Assembly (NCBI GenBank): GCA_031549415.1
Contig: JAVBPU010000034.1
Span: 1-37,914 of the forward strand
Direction: 5' to 3'
From: Limiplasma sp031549415
Lineage (GTDB): Bacteria; Bacillota; Clostridia; Christensenellales; Aristaeellaceae
DNA length: 37,914 nucleotides
The notes below the pieces were generated by a model, which saw only the letters and a list, made by a program, of their open reading frames with translations, ran no database searches and was not told the origin of the DNA. Within the stretch, counting starts at the first letter, position 1. Each line of letters opens with the position of its first letter. The translations under genes were made by a program, and so were the position numbers. Positions 8,227 to 16,244 of this stretch are shown here, one piece after another.

Positions 8227-9039
8227 CTATTCCTCAAACCCAAATAGGCCGTTGAGCCATTCCATGCACAGGGGAAACCAGTGCTGGCAATGGGCATTCA
8301 CTGTACCCACCTCTGCATTTCCCATGGACAGCCCATGGACGCCGCTGTGAAAGAGATGGCATTCAAAGGGCACCCCCTGGCGGCGCAGGGAGGCCGCCAG
8401 CAGCAGGCTGTTTTCCACCGGCACGCTGGCATCATCCACCGTGTGCCACAAAAAGGCCGGGGCGGTGGTGGGGGATACCTGGTTTTCCAGGGAGAAGAGC
8501 CGGTTGCCCTCCGGCTGGTCCCCGGTGAGGTGCCGGAAGGAGTCCCGGTGGGCATGCTCCCCGGCGGAGATCACCGGATAGCAAAGCACCATGGCGTTGG
8601 GCCGGTTCTGCCCGCCCCGGGTGTCCAGCGCCTGTTTCAGCTCCGGCGCGTCCCAGAGAATCCCCAAGCTGGCGCACAGGTGCCCGCCCGCAGAAAAGCC
8701 GCAAAGGGCAATTTTGTCCGGGTCAATCTGCCAGGCCCGGTGGTTCTCCCGCAAAAGCATCACCGCCGAGGAAATTTCCATCAGCGGGGTAAGCCCCAGG
8801 GGGGGCTGGTCCGGGCCGCCCACGGTATAGGTGAGCACAAAAACGTTGTAGCCCCTGGCAAAAAAGGCGAAAGCAGGCGGGTCCGCCTCCCGGGGAGACA
8901 CCAGCCTGTACGCGCCGCCGGGGCAGATGAGCACGCAGGGCCGGGCGTCCCGGCCTGGGGCCAGCTCCATTTCTTCATGCAAATAGCCCACCAGGTTCGC
9001 CTGGGTTTCCATGGGCAGTTGGGGTGTCACGGTCTTCAT
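8227..9039 (-). CDS. Alpha/beta hydrolase, acetyl-esterase-like
   Basis: A protein of 270 residues with an alpha/beta-hydrolase fold. It has the oxyanion strand CVLICPGGAYRLVSPREADP, nucleophile elbow GFSAGGH (Ser116), the acid region WHTVDDASVPVENS and the histidine region FHSGVHGLSMG. The closest described group is the BD-FAE/acetylxylan-esterase type that removes acetyl or feruloyl groups from sugars. No signal peptide, so it acts on imported substrate. AAAGGAGG lies 10 nt before the ATG. It is the first gene of the divergent unit and 12 nt ahead of the GH65 gene, so the pair is probably controlled by the LacI regulator across the intergenic region. A deacetylation step before phosphorolysis is an inference from this context. 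Confidence 0.8.
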   Translation of the reverse strand: MKTVTPQLPMETQANLVGYLHEEMELAPGRDARPCVLICPGGAYRLVSPREADPPAFAFFARGYNVFVLTYTVGGPDQPPLGLTPLMEISSAVMLLRENHRAWQIDPDKIALCGFSAGGHLCASLGILWDAPELKQALDTRGGQNRPNAMVLCYPVISAGEHAHRDSFRHLTGDQPEGNRLFSLENQVSPTTAPAFLWHTVDDASVPVENSLLLAASLRRQGVPFECHLFHSGVHGLSMGNAEVGTVNAHCQHWFPLCMEWLNGLFGFEE

Positions 9040-9127
9040 CAGAGGTACGGCCTCCTTTTCTTGCTATGGGCTATTTCCCTATGCAATGGAAAAATCCTGC
9101 ACTTTGTGAAAAAATAGGGGAAATTCG

Positions 9128-9156
9128 TTGACAAAAGTTGTGAGATGTGCTTTACT
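9128..9156 (+). promoter_or_regulatory. Candidate promoter of the LacI/FAD/ABC operon
   Basis: A consensus TTGACA (9128-9133), a 17-nt spacer and TTTACT (9151-9156). The predicted start site is near 9163, which places the palindrome at 9194-9209 about 30-45 nt downstream, a roadblock-type operator position. The -10 is only moderate. Confidence 0.45.
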
Positions 9157-9162
9157 ACTGCC

Positions 9163-9192
9163 ATAGTATAAATGATTTTTTATGTTTTGCAA
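9163..9192 (-). promoter_or_regulatory. Candidate promoter of the esterase/GH65 operon
   Basis: Minus strand TTGCAA (9192-9187), an 18-nt spacer and TACTAT (9168-9163). The palindrome 9194-9209 abuts the -35 on its upstream side. The two divergent promoters are packed face to back around this region. Confidence 0.5.
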
Positions 9193-9193
9193 A

Positions 9194-9209
9194 ATGTTAC
9201 CGGTAACAT
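9194..9209. promoter_or_regulatory. LacI-family operator palindrome
   Basis: ATGTTACCGGTAACAT is a perfect 16-bp palindrome with the central CG typical of LacI-family sites. It lies 12 nt before the lacI-type gene and between the divergent promoters. No second perfect copy was noticed in the window. The half-site ATGTTA resembles the one known for E. coli GntR, whose recognition helix shares KMTVSR with the protein encoded here. Confidence 0.75.
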
Positions 9210-9221
9210 GAGGGCTCGCCT

Positions 9222-10268
9222 ATGATCAGCGAAGAAACCCGGAAGCCGAATATTTCACGGGTAGCCCGGTTGGCCGGGGTGTCCAAAATGACCGTTTCCC
9301 GCGTCATCAATGGAAACAGCGCGGTGGCCCCGGATACCCGGGAGCGGGTTTTGCAAGCGGTGGAGCAGCTCAGGTTCCGCCCCAACCTGTTGGCCCGCAG
9401 CCTGGCGGGCAGCCGCACCCGCATCCTGGGCTTGCAGTTCCATGAGGACGCCGCGCCAAACCCCCGCTTTTTCTATGACATTTTGCTGGGCGCTCAGTAT
9501 GAGGCCCATGTACAGGGCTATGACTTGCTTTTTTTCAGCCAGCCCCCCAGCCGGGAGGACCCGCGCAGCGCCATTCGTTTTGACCTGGTGGAAGGGGTCA
9601 TTTGCACCGGCGGTACTTTCAACATGAACTCCATCGAGTTTATGGAGCAGGAGCGCCTCCCGTATGTGATCGTGGGCCGCCGGGATTGGAAGCAGTTCAG
9701 CCCCTACTTTTGCGCCCCGGACTATGTGACCGGCTACCAGGAGGCCACCTCCTACCTGCTGGACATGGGGCACCGCCGCATCGCCTTCTGCGGCGGCAAG
9801 GCCCACTTTGAAGCGGACATCGACAAGCGGGAGGGCTACCTGCGGGCCTTTGAGGCCCATGGCCTGGCCCCGGACCCCACGCTGATCCTGATGGATGAAC
9901 CCGGACGGGAGAGGGCCAGCCAAACCGAGGCGTTCTTATTGGAGAAGCGCCCCACCGCCGTCATTTCCCATGGCGACGAGGTGTGGAACCTGGTCAAAAG
10001 CGCGGCGCGCAAAGGCAAGTTCTCCATCCCGGGAGACCTGTCCGTCCTCTGCTTTGGGCTCAGCGAAGGCATGCAAATGCTGGGCGCCAGCCGGGGCTAT
10101 GCGCCGCTGACACGCCTGGAGGCCCCGGTGTTTGAAATGGGGCGGCAATCCGCCAAAATGCTGATTTCCTGGCTGGACGGAGAGGAAATGAAGCAGCGGG
10201 GGATTTTCCTGCCTTTGGACTTTATCAAGGGGGATTCCTGCGTCCCCCCCCGCTCCCCACAGAAATGA
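9222..10268 (+). CDS. LacI-family transcriptional regulator
   Basis: A protein of 348 residues. The N-terminal HTH (ISRVARLAGVSKMTVSRVIN, about 10-30) and hinge helix (RPNLLARSLAGSRT) are followed by a periplasmic-binding-protein-like sensor domain. That domain ends in the family pattern GDLSVLCFG...PLTRLEAPVFEMGRQSA. It should act as a sugar-responsive repressor of its own operon and probably of the divergent esterase/GH65 pair, through the palindrome at 9194-9209. The first in-frame ATG is used; the ribosome site is weak (GAGGG 10 nt upstream), which suits low expression. The next gene starts 9 nt after the stop, so this is the leading gene of a seven-gene operon. The ligand is unknown. Confidence 0.9.
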   Translation: MISEETRKPNISRVARLAGVSKMTVSRVINGNSAVAPDTRERVLQAVEQLRFRPNLLARSLAGSRTRILGLQFHEDAAPNPRFFYDILLGAQYEAHVQGYDLLFFSQPPSREDPRSAIRFDLVEGVICTGGTFNMNSIEFMEQERLPYVIVGRRDWKQFSPYFCAPDYVTGYQEATSYLLDMGHRRIAFCGGKAHFEADIDKREGYLRAFEAHGLAPDPTLILMDEPGRERASQTEAFLLEKRPTAVISHGDEVWNLVKSAARKGKFSIPGDLSVLCFGLSEGMQMLGASRGYAPLTRLEAPVFEMGRQSAKMLISWLDGEEMKQRGIFLPLDFIKGDSCVPPRSPQK

Positions 10269-10277
10269 GGTGCCGTC

Positions 10278-11681
10278 ATGACCACTTACTCGCTCACCCG
10301 GGACATTCCCGTGGAAGAAGGCTACGACCTGCTGGTGGCGGGGGGCGGCCCCGCCGGATGCGCGGCGGCCATCTGCGCGGCCCGGGAAGGGGCCAGGGTT
10401 TTGCTGGTGGAGGCCTTGGGCTGCCTGGGCGGCACCGGCACCTCCGGCCTGGTGACGGAGTTTGACCCCATGGCCAACGGGGAAACCATGCTGGTGGGCG
10501 GCTTCATGCGGGAAATCATCGAAACCCTGTATGAGCGGGGCTGCGTGCCGACCCTGCTGGACCCGAAGCGCTGGCGGGAAGAGTTCCACAAATGGTCCCC
10601 CTTTGACGCGGAGGGCCTGAAGCTTTTGCTGGACGAGCTGGCGCAATCGGCGGGGGTGGAGGTTCGCTTCTTCACCCGGGTCATCGACGCGGACTGCGCC
10701 GGGGACCCAAGGCAGGTCCAGGGCGTGGTGCTCCACAACATCGAGGGCTACCGGTACGTGAAGGCCAAAACCTACATCGACGCCACCGGGGACGCGGTGC
10801 TGTCCCATCTTTGCGGCGCGAAATGCTTTGAGGCCGGGCGTGATACCCCTCACATCATGCCCCCCACCCTTTGCGCCACGCTTTCCGGCGTGCCCTGGGA
10901 CCAGATGGAGCGGAACGATGTGTACCCCGCCCGGCAGCAGGAAAAAATTGAGCAGGCCATTGCGGACGGTTTCTTTTCCCAGCCGGACCGGCATGTGCCC
11001 GGCCTGTTCATCAACATGGGGCAATTGGCCAACATGAACGCGGGCCATGTGTTTCATATGGACGCCCTGCGCTGCCAAAGCCTCACCCAGGGCATGATGC
11101 AGGGCCGGAAGCTGGTGCAGGAATACCTGGGGTTTTACAGGACCTATTATCCCCAGCTGCAAAACATCCAGCTGGTGTCCACCGGGGCCCTGATGGGCGT
11201 GCGGGAATCCCGCCGGGTGCTGGGGGAATATGTGCTGGGGTATGAGGACTACCAGGCCCGGCGCAAATTCCCGGACCAGATCGCCATTTTTGCCAAGGCC
11301 ATCGACATCCATGTGTATGATTGCACCCCGGAGCAGTACCGGCGCTATGACCAGGAGTTCAACCACCAGGACCGCTACCGGCCCGGCGAATACTACGGCA
11401 TTCCCTATGGCGTGCTGGTGCCCAAGGGCTTTGCCAATTTGTGGGTGGCGGGGCGCTGCGTATCGGCGGACGTGAAGGTGCAGGGCTCCCTGCGGGTGCA
11501 GCCCGCCGCCTCCATGATGGGCCAGGCAGCGGGGCTGGCGGCCTTGCAGGTGGCGCAAACGGGCCGCACCGCCCAATCCGTGGACACGGCGCTGCTGGTT
11601 CAGTCCCTGCGCAAGCAGGGCGCACACCTGCCCCAGCAGGAGCTGAGCGCAACCATGACCCGGAAGGAACGCCCCATTTGA
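10278..11681 (+). CDS. FAD-dependent oxidoreductase (FAD_oxidored family), first copy
   Basis: A protein of 467 residues. The N-terminal dinucleotide fold YDLLVAGGGPAGCAAA (about 16-31) ends in the ribose-binding acid of LLVEA, followed by GCLGGTGTSGLVT. A mid-protein YIDATGDAVLSHLCGA is the second FAD-contact motif of this family. The C-terminus has LWVAGRCVSADVKVQGSLRV and the helix MMGQAAGLAA. These fit PF12831-type flavoproteins, for which few substrates are known. GAGGTG precedes the ATG. It is cytoplasmic, lies between lacI and the sugar ABC transporter, and has a distant relative at 14876. Redox modification of the imported sugar or its aglycone is an inference. The Cys residues are not arranged as an iron-sulfur site. 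Confidence 0.8.
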   Translation: MTTYSLTRDIPVEEGYDLLVAGGGPAGCAAAICAAREGARVLLVEALGCLGGTGTSGLVTEFDPMANGETMLVGGFMREIIETLYERGCVPTLLDPKRWREEFHKWSPFDAEGLKLLLDELAQSAGVEVRFFTRVIDADCAGDPRQVQGVVLHNIEGYRYVKAKTYIDATGDAVLSHLCGAKCFEAGRDTPHIMPPTLCATLSGVPWDQMERNDVYPARQQEKIEQAIADGFFSQPDRHVPGLFINMGQLANMNAGHVFHMDALRCQSLTQGMMQGRKLVQEYLGFYRTYYPQLQNIQLVSTGALMGVRESRRVLGEYVLGYEDYQARRKFPDQIAIFAKAIDIHVYDCTPEQYRRYDQEFNHQDRYRPGEYYGIPYGVLVPKGFANLWVAGRCVSADVKVQGSLRVQPAASMMGQAAGLAALQVAQTGRTAQSVDTALLVQSLRKQGAHLPQQELSATMTRKERPI

Positions 11682-11731
11682 ATCGTTGGCGGATGGCCGC
11701 CTACCGATAATACTATCTTAGGAGGATCACC

Positions 11732-12994
11732 ATGAAAAAGGTATTGACCCTTGCCCTGGTTGTGATGTTGGCTTGCACATCCCTGTTCGTTCTGGGCGCT
11801 TCCGCGGAAGGCGCGGTGGCGATGAAAATCGCGACCTGGACCAGCAATGAGGCCCAACTGGCGCTGCTCCAATCCTTCGTGGACGGCTTCGCCGCCGAAA
11901 AGGGCATCACCCTGGATGTGACCTTTGAATCCATTCCCTTTGCCGAGTACAACACCAAGCTGCTGCTGGAGCTTCAGGGCAATGCCGCTCCGGATGCCTT
12001 CTGGATTCTGGAGAACACCGCCCCCGCTTTCGCCAGCTCCGGCATGCTGAAAGAATTGGACGGGGCCTTGGCCGCCGCCAACCCGGAAGATTTGACCCCC
12101 AGCGCCATGGAGCTGTGGCAGATGGACGGCAAAACCTATGCCGTGCCCTTCTCCACCTCTCCCTTCTTTGTGGTGTATAACGCGGACCTGTTTGCCCAGG
12201 CGGGCGCCAAGACCCCCGGCGAGTATATGGCAGAAGGCGCCTGGACCTGGGATGCCTTCCGCGAGGCCTCCAAGGCCATCAAGGACGCCACCGGCAAATG
12301 GGGCTTCATGACCGTGGACGCCCAGGGCTATGACGCCCGCATTCTGCACAACCTGGTGCCCATGATCCGCTCCTTCGGCGGAGACGCCTGGACTGCGGAC
12401 GGCACCGTCACCATCGACCAGCCCGAAGCCGTGCAGGCCGTGCAGCTGTTCCATGACATGCTCTTTGCGGATGCCTCCGTGGTGCCTCCGGGAGACGAAA
12501 GCAACTTCTTCACCGGTGACGCCGCCATGACCGCGTGCCAAATCTCCCGCCTGTCCAACCTGAAGGACGTGACCTGGAAGTGGGACATGGTGCCCATGCC
12601 CGCAGGCCCCGCAGGCCAAGCTCCCGTCATCGGCCAGGCCGCGATCGGCGCTTTCTCCGGCGGGCCTAACGCCGAGCTGGCCGCCGAGCTGGTGGTGTAC
12701 ATGACCAACGAAGCCAGCGTGGCCGCCATGGCCGGCATTTGGCCTCCCGCCCGCAAGAGCGTGCTGGAATCCGAAGGCTTCCTCAGCTCCAACGCCGCCG
12801 TGACCCCGGAGCAGATGAAGAGCGTTGTGGCCGCCTCCATCGACGCTGGCCGCGTGCTGCCCGCCCATCTGAACTACATGCAAATGGACGCCGAAGCCAA
12901 GATTGTGTTCGACAAGCTGTGGACCAAGGACGCCGATGTGGCCGCCATCCTGGGCGAAGTGGCCCAGGTGTACCGCACCTACACCGGCAAGTAA
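11732..12994 (+). CDS. ABC sugar-transporter substrate-binding protein
   Basis: A protein of 420 residues. A signal peptide (KKVLTLALVVMLACTSLFVL, ending ASA|EG) is followed by an extracellular solute-binding protein family 1 fold: IATWTSNEAQLALLQSFVDG, LLLELQGNAAPDAFWI, YAVPFSTSPFFVVYNADLF, and GAWTWDAFREASKAI. It should capture an oligosaccharide or glycoside outside the membrane for the two permeases that follow. A Cys at residue 15 lies in LAC, but the residue three before it is Met and the run is inside the hydrophobic core, so lipoprotein processing is doubtful; type I cleavage looks likelier. AGGAGGATCACC precedes the ATG. A long hairpin after the gene probably raises its mRNA level relative to the permeases. 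Confidence 0.9.
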   Translation: MKKVLTLALVVMLACTSLFVLGASAEGAVAMKIATWTSNEAQLALLQSFVDGFAAEKGITLDVTFESIPFAEYNTKLLLELQGNAAPDAFWILENTAPAFASSGMLKELDGALAAANPEDLTPSAMELWQMDGKTYAVPFSTSPFFVVYNADLFAQAGAKTPGEYMAEGAWTWDAFREASKAIKDATGKWGFMTVDAQGYDARILHNLVPMIRSFGGDAWTADGTVTIDQPEAVQAVQLFHDMLFADASVVPPGDESNFFTGDAAMTACQISRLSNLKDVTWKWDMVPMPAGPAGQAPVIGQAAIGAFSGGPNAELAAELVVYMTNEASVAAMAGIWPPARKSVLESEGFLSSNAAVTPEQMKSVVAASIDAGRVLPAHLNYMQMDAEAKIVFDKLWTKDADVAAILGEVAQVYRTYTGK

Positions 12995-13048
12995 GCAAGA
13001 GTGATGTTTGCCCGGATAGCGGATGGGCCGCTATCCGGGCGCTCTTGC
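12995..13048 (+). promoter_or_regulatory. Long two-tier hairpin between binding protein and permeases
   Basis: A perfect 13-bp stem GCCCGGATAGCGG/CCGCTATCCGGGC (13010-13022 with 13028-13040) is enclosed by an outer stem GCAAGAG/CTCTTGC (12995-13001 with 13042-13048). No T-tract follows at once. In many ABC operons such a structure stabilises the upstream binding-protein mRNA or partly terminates transcription. Confidence 0.65.
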
Positions 13049-13102
13049 CAGACGCAAAAAAGGGCATTGGCACTTTTTTGACAGGAAAAGGGAGGGTTGC
13101 CC

Positions 13103-14002
13103 TTGAAAAAACCTTACAATGCGCTCAGGCGCGGCGAGACCACCACCGGCCTCCTCTTTGTGGCCCCGCAGATCATCGGCTTTACGTTCTTTGTGCTGAT
13201 GCCGTTGGTGATGGTGTTTGTTTATTCCTTTTACAATAAAAACTTGATGTTCGGTACCAATGTGTTCGCGGAGTTTGCCAACTATGAAAAGCTGCTCACA
13301 GACAAGCTGTTTGGCACTGCCATGGTGAACACCTTGATCTTTTCCCTCTGTATTCTCCCCATCAACTTGTCCTTCGCGCTGTTCCTGGCTCTGTACCTGG
13401 GCAATAAGAGCTTTGGCTCCAAACTGATTCGCACCGTCATTATCCTCCCGGTGGTCACCTCCGGCGTGGCTTGGGCCATTGTTTGGAGGTATCTGCTGCA
13501 GGGCGGTACCGCCGGGCCCGTCAACTGGTTTTTATCCTTGGTGGGCATTCAAGGCCCCAACTGGCTCAAGGAGCCGGGCTGGGCAATGTTTTCTGTGATC
13601 ATCAACCGCGTGCTCAAGAGCATTGGTACCAACGTACTGATCTTTTACGGCGCGGTCATGAATATGCCGGGAGAATTGGTGGAGGCGGCCCGCATGGACG
13701 GGGCCAACGATGGAAAGCTCTTTTGGAAAATCAAGCTGCCTTTGCTGATGCCCACGGTGCTGATGGTTTCCGTGGTGACCTTGATCGGCGCTTTCCGCGT
13801 GTTTGACACCATCCGTTTAATGACGGACGGCGGCCCCCAGGGCACCACCATGGTGCTGGTGTACTACATCTACCACCAGGCCTTTAAGAGCTTCAATACC
13901 GGCTACGCCTCCGCCATCTCCGTAGTGCTGTTTGCCATCGTCTTGGGGCTGACTCTGCTGCAATGGCTGCTGCGAAAGAAGGTGTCCTTCCATGAATCAT
14001 GA
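13103..14002 (+). CDS. ABC sugar-transporter permease (MalF type)
   Basis: A protein of 299 residues with six predicted membrane helices, starting with GLLFVAPQIIGFTFFVLMPL. The cytoplasmic EAA loop EAARMDGANDGKLFWKIKLP, which docks on the ATPase, is clear. I place the start at the TTG at 13103, seven bases after GGGAGGG; another TTG two codons earlier is too close to that site. It belongs to the carbohydrate uptake type 1 family, with MalF-like inner-membrane topology but without the long MalF periplasmic insert. It overlaps the next permease gene by 11 nt. Substrate as for the binding protein: unknown. Confidence 0.9.
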   Translation: MKKPYNALRRGETTTGLLFVAPQIIGFTFFVLMPLVMVFVYSFYNKNLMFGTNVFAEFANYEKLLTDKLFGTAMVNTLIFSLCILPINLSFALFLALYLGNKSFGSKLIRTVIILPVVTSGVAWAIVWRYLLQGGTAGPVNWFLSLVGIQGPNWLKEPGWAMFSVIINRVLKSIGTNVLIFYGAVMNMPGELVEAARMDGANDGKLFWKIKLPLLMPTVLMVSVVTLIGAFRVFDTIRLMTDGGPQGTTMVLVYYIYHQAFKSFNTGYASAISVVLFAIVLGLTLLQWLLRKKVSFHES

Positions 14003-14870
14003 GATGATGCAAAGCGCGGGCATGCCTGTGCGCAGCAAGGGCAGCAAAATCGTGTCCCGGGCCTTTTCCATCCTGGGGCTGTGCCTCTTCTTTGTGCTTT
14101 TCTTCTACCCCTTCTGGTGGATGCTGGTGAATTCCTTAAACCATGCCAATGAAATTTTTGGCCCCCCCGCGCTGCTGCCCAAGGCCTGGGCCTTCCAGAA
14201 CTACGTGGAAATTTTCCAGGTACAGCCCTTCGCCCGGCACTACCTGAATACCTTTGCGCTGGCCCTGGGCGGCACGGCGGCCAATGTGATGGTGGCCTCC
14301 CTGTCCGGCTATGCCTTTGCCCGGTTGCGCTTCTTTGGCCGCAACTTCCTGTTTGTGCTGCTGCTCACGGCGCTGATGATGCCCATTGAAGTGACCATTG
14401 TTCCGCTGTATTTCCAGATGCGGGATATCGGCTGGCTGGACAGCCTGTGGCCCCTGGCCATGCTGGCGGTGTTTGGCGGACAAGGCGCGTTTTCAGCCTT
14501 CATGTTCCGTCAGTTTTATGTGACCATTCCCAAGGAATTGGACGAGGCCTCCCGCATTGACGGATTGTCCCCCGCGGGCACCTACTGGCACATCATGATG
14601 CCCATTGCGGCCCCGGTGTTCAGCTCCGCCGCCATTCTGGCCTTTTTGGCCATCTGGAACACGTATTTGGAACCCCTGGTATTCATCAGCGACATCCGGA
14701 ATTTTACGCTCCCCCTGTCGCTGAACAATTTTAACGATGCCTACGGCACGCCCCAGTGGCATTTGCAAATGGCGGCCACATCGCTGTCCGTCATGCCCAT
14801 TATGATCGTGTATCTATTCTTCCAGGAAAAAGTGACCGATGCGATGGTCAACTCTGGCGTAAAGGGGTAA
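13992..14870 (+). CDS. ABC sugar-transporter permease (MalG type)
   Basis: A protein of 292 residues with six membrane helices. It has the MalG-type N-terminus (LFFVLFFYPFWWMLVNSLNH), the YAFARLRFFGRNFLF segment and the EAA loop DEASRIDGLSPAGTYWHIMMP. The ATG lies inside the previous gene (11-nt overlap) after GAAGGTG. It should pair with the upstream permease to form the membrane channel. No ATP-binding subunit is encoded in the operon, so the complex probably uses a shared MsmX-like ATPase encoded elsewhere. Confidence 0.9.
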   Translation: MNHEMMQSAGMPVRSKGSKIVSRAFSILGLCLFFVLFFYPFWWMLVNSLNHANEIFGPPALLPKAWAFQNYVEIFQVQPFARHYLNTFALALGGTAANVMVASLSGYAFARLRFFGRNFLFVLLLTALMMPIEVTIVPLYFQMRDIGWLDSLWPLAMLAVFGGQGAFSAFMFRQFYVTIPKELDEASRIDGLSPAGTYWHIMMPIAAPVFSSAAILAFLAIWNTYLEPLVFISDIRNFTLPLSLNNFNDAYGTPQWHLQMAATSLSVMPIMIVYLFFQEKVTDAMVNSGVKG

Positions 14871-14875
14871 GAACA

Positions 14876-16222
14876 ATGCGGAGCTATGATGTAATCGTGG
14901 TTGGCGGCGGCGTGGCGGGCAGCCTGGCCGCCACGGCAGCCGCCCGGGGCGGCCTGCGCACCCTGCTCATTGAGGAAGAGGGCTACTTGGGCGGCAGCCT
15001 CACCGCCTGCGGCACCGGACCCATGATGACCTTCCATGCCGGGGACAAACAGGTGATCCGGGGCCTGGGGGAGGAACTCATCTCACGGCTCGTGGAAAAG
15101 GGCCTGTCCGTGGGCCACATCCCGGACTCCACCGGGTACACCTACACCGTAACCCCCTTTGACGCGGAGGGGATGAAGCGGGAGCTGGAGCTGATGGTGA
15201 CCCAGGCCGGGGCGGAGCTGCTCTATCACGCCGTGGTCACAGAGGCCCACGGGGAGGACGGGCGGCTGCGCAGCCTCAAGGCCGCCTCCTGCGGCACGCA
15301 ATTGGAGTTTTCCGCCACCTGCTTCATCGACGCCAGCGGCGACGCGGACCTGCTGGCCCTGGCGGGCATCCCCTATGAGACAGGCCGGGACCAGGACGGG
15401 CAAAACCAGCCCATGACCATGAACCTGCGCATGAGCCCGGTGGACATGGATGCCATCCGGGCCTTGATGGACACGAACATCGACCTGTTCCCCGTGCTCA
15501 AGCCCCATGCGGGCCGCCAGCACCAGGCCAGCAGGCTCAGCTGTTCCGGCTTTCAGGAGATCATGAGCCAGGGCATGCGGCAGGGCGAACTGACCTTTGA
15601 CCGGGACATGGCGCTGTTTTTTGAAACCAACACCCCCGGTGAAGTGATTGTGAACATGACCCGGGTCAACGGCGAAAACCCCGTGGACCCCTTTTCCCTC
15701 ACCAAGGCGGAACTGGAAGGCCGCCGCCAGGCCTGGGAGCTGTACGGCTTTTTGCGGAAGCGCATTCCCGGCTTTGCCTCTGCCCGGCTGCTGCTGTCCG
15801 GCCCCCGCATCGGCATCCGCTCCTCCCGCAGGCTGAAAGGGCTTTTCCGGCTTGGCGTAAAAGACGTTCTGCAGGGCAAAAAGTTTGAGGACGGCATTGC
15901 CGCCAACGGATACCCGGTGGATGTCCATTCCCCGGACGGCCAGGAGACCCACAGCCAGTTTTTGCCGGAGGGCGAATACTACACCGTGCCCTACCGCTGC
16001 CTGATCAATAGCGCGCTGCCCAATGTGCTGGCGGCCGGACGGAACATCTCCACCGAGTTTGAAGCCCATGCCAGCACCCGCACCAGCCCCATGTGCTGCG
16101 CCCTGGGCCATGCCGCCGGATGCGCGGCGGTGCTGGCCTGCCAAAAGGACGGCGACGCCACCAAGGTGGATGTGGCGGCCCTGCGGGACATGCTGCGCCA
16201 GCAGGACGCCGTGGTGGATTGA
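14876..16222 (+). CDS. FAD-dependent oxidoreductase (FAD_oxidored family), second copy
   Basis: A protein of 448 residues. The start is the ATG at 14876, just after the permease stop, because AGGGG precedes it and the Rossmann strand begins at once: YDVIVVGGGVAGSLAATAAA. It shares its layout with the product of 10278: GGGxAG, GYLGGSLTACGTG, CFIDASGDADLLALAGIP, an 'IGIRSSRRLKG' segment and NVLAAGRNISTEFEAHAS. Sequence identity to the first copy looks low, so this is an old paralogue pair or two distinct activities. No membrane segment is visible and it presumably acts in the cytoplasm. It is followed 22 nt later by the 2-hydroxyacid dehydrogenase, consistent with consecutive redox steps. Substrate unknown. 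Confidence 0.82.
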   Translation: MRSYDVIVVGGGVAGSLAATAAARGGLRTLLIEEEGYLGGSLTACGTGPMMTFHAGDKQVIRGLGEELISRLVEKGLSVGHIPDSTGYTYTVTPFDAEGMKRELELMVTQAGAELLYHAVVTEAHGEDGRLRSLKAASCGTQLEFSATCFIDASGDADLLALAGIPYETGRDQDGQNQPMTMNLRMSPVDMDAIRALMDTNIDLFPVLKPHAGRQHQASRLSCSGFQEIMSQGMRQGELTFDRDMALFFETNTPGEVIVNMTRVNGENPVDPFSLTKAELEGRRQAWELYGFLRKRIPGFASARLLLSGPRIGIRSSRRLKGLFRLGVKDVLQGKKFEDGIAANGYPVDVHSPDGQETHSQFLPEGEYYTVPYRCLINSALPNVLAAGRNISTEFEAHASTRTSPMCCALGHAAGCAAVLACQKDGDATKVDVAALRDMLRQQDAVVD

Positions 16223-16244
16223 GTGTAAGCCAAGGAGGAAGCCT

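Noticed and set aside
9936..11627. A 563-codon minus-strand frame opposite lacI and the first FAD gene
   Set aside because: Antisense shadow with biased composition and no ribosome site.
11732..11800. Lipoprotein signal (LAC) in the sugar-binding protein
   Set aside because: The residue three before Cys is Met and the Cys lies within the hydrophobic core; a type I site (ASA|EG) fits better. Not excluded.
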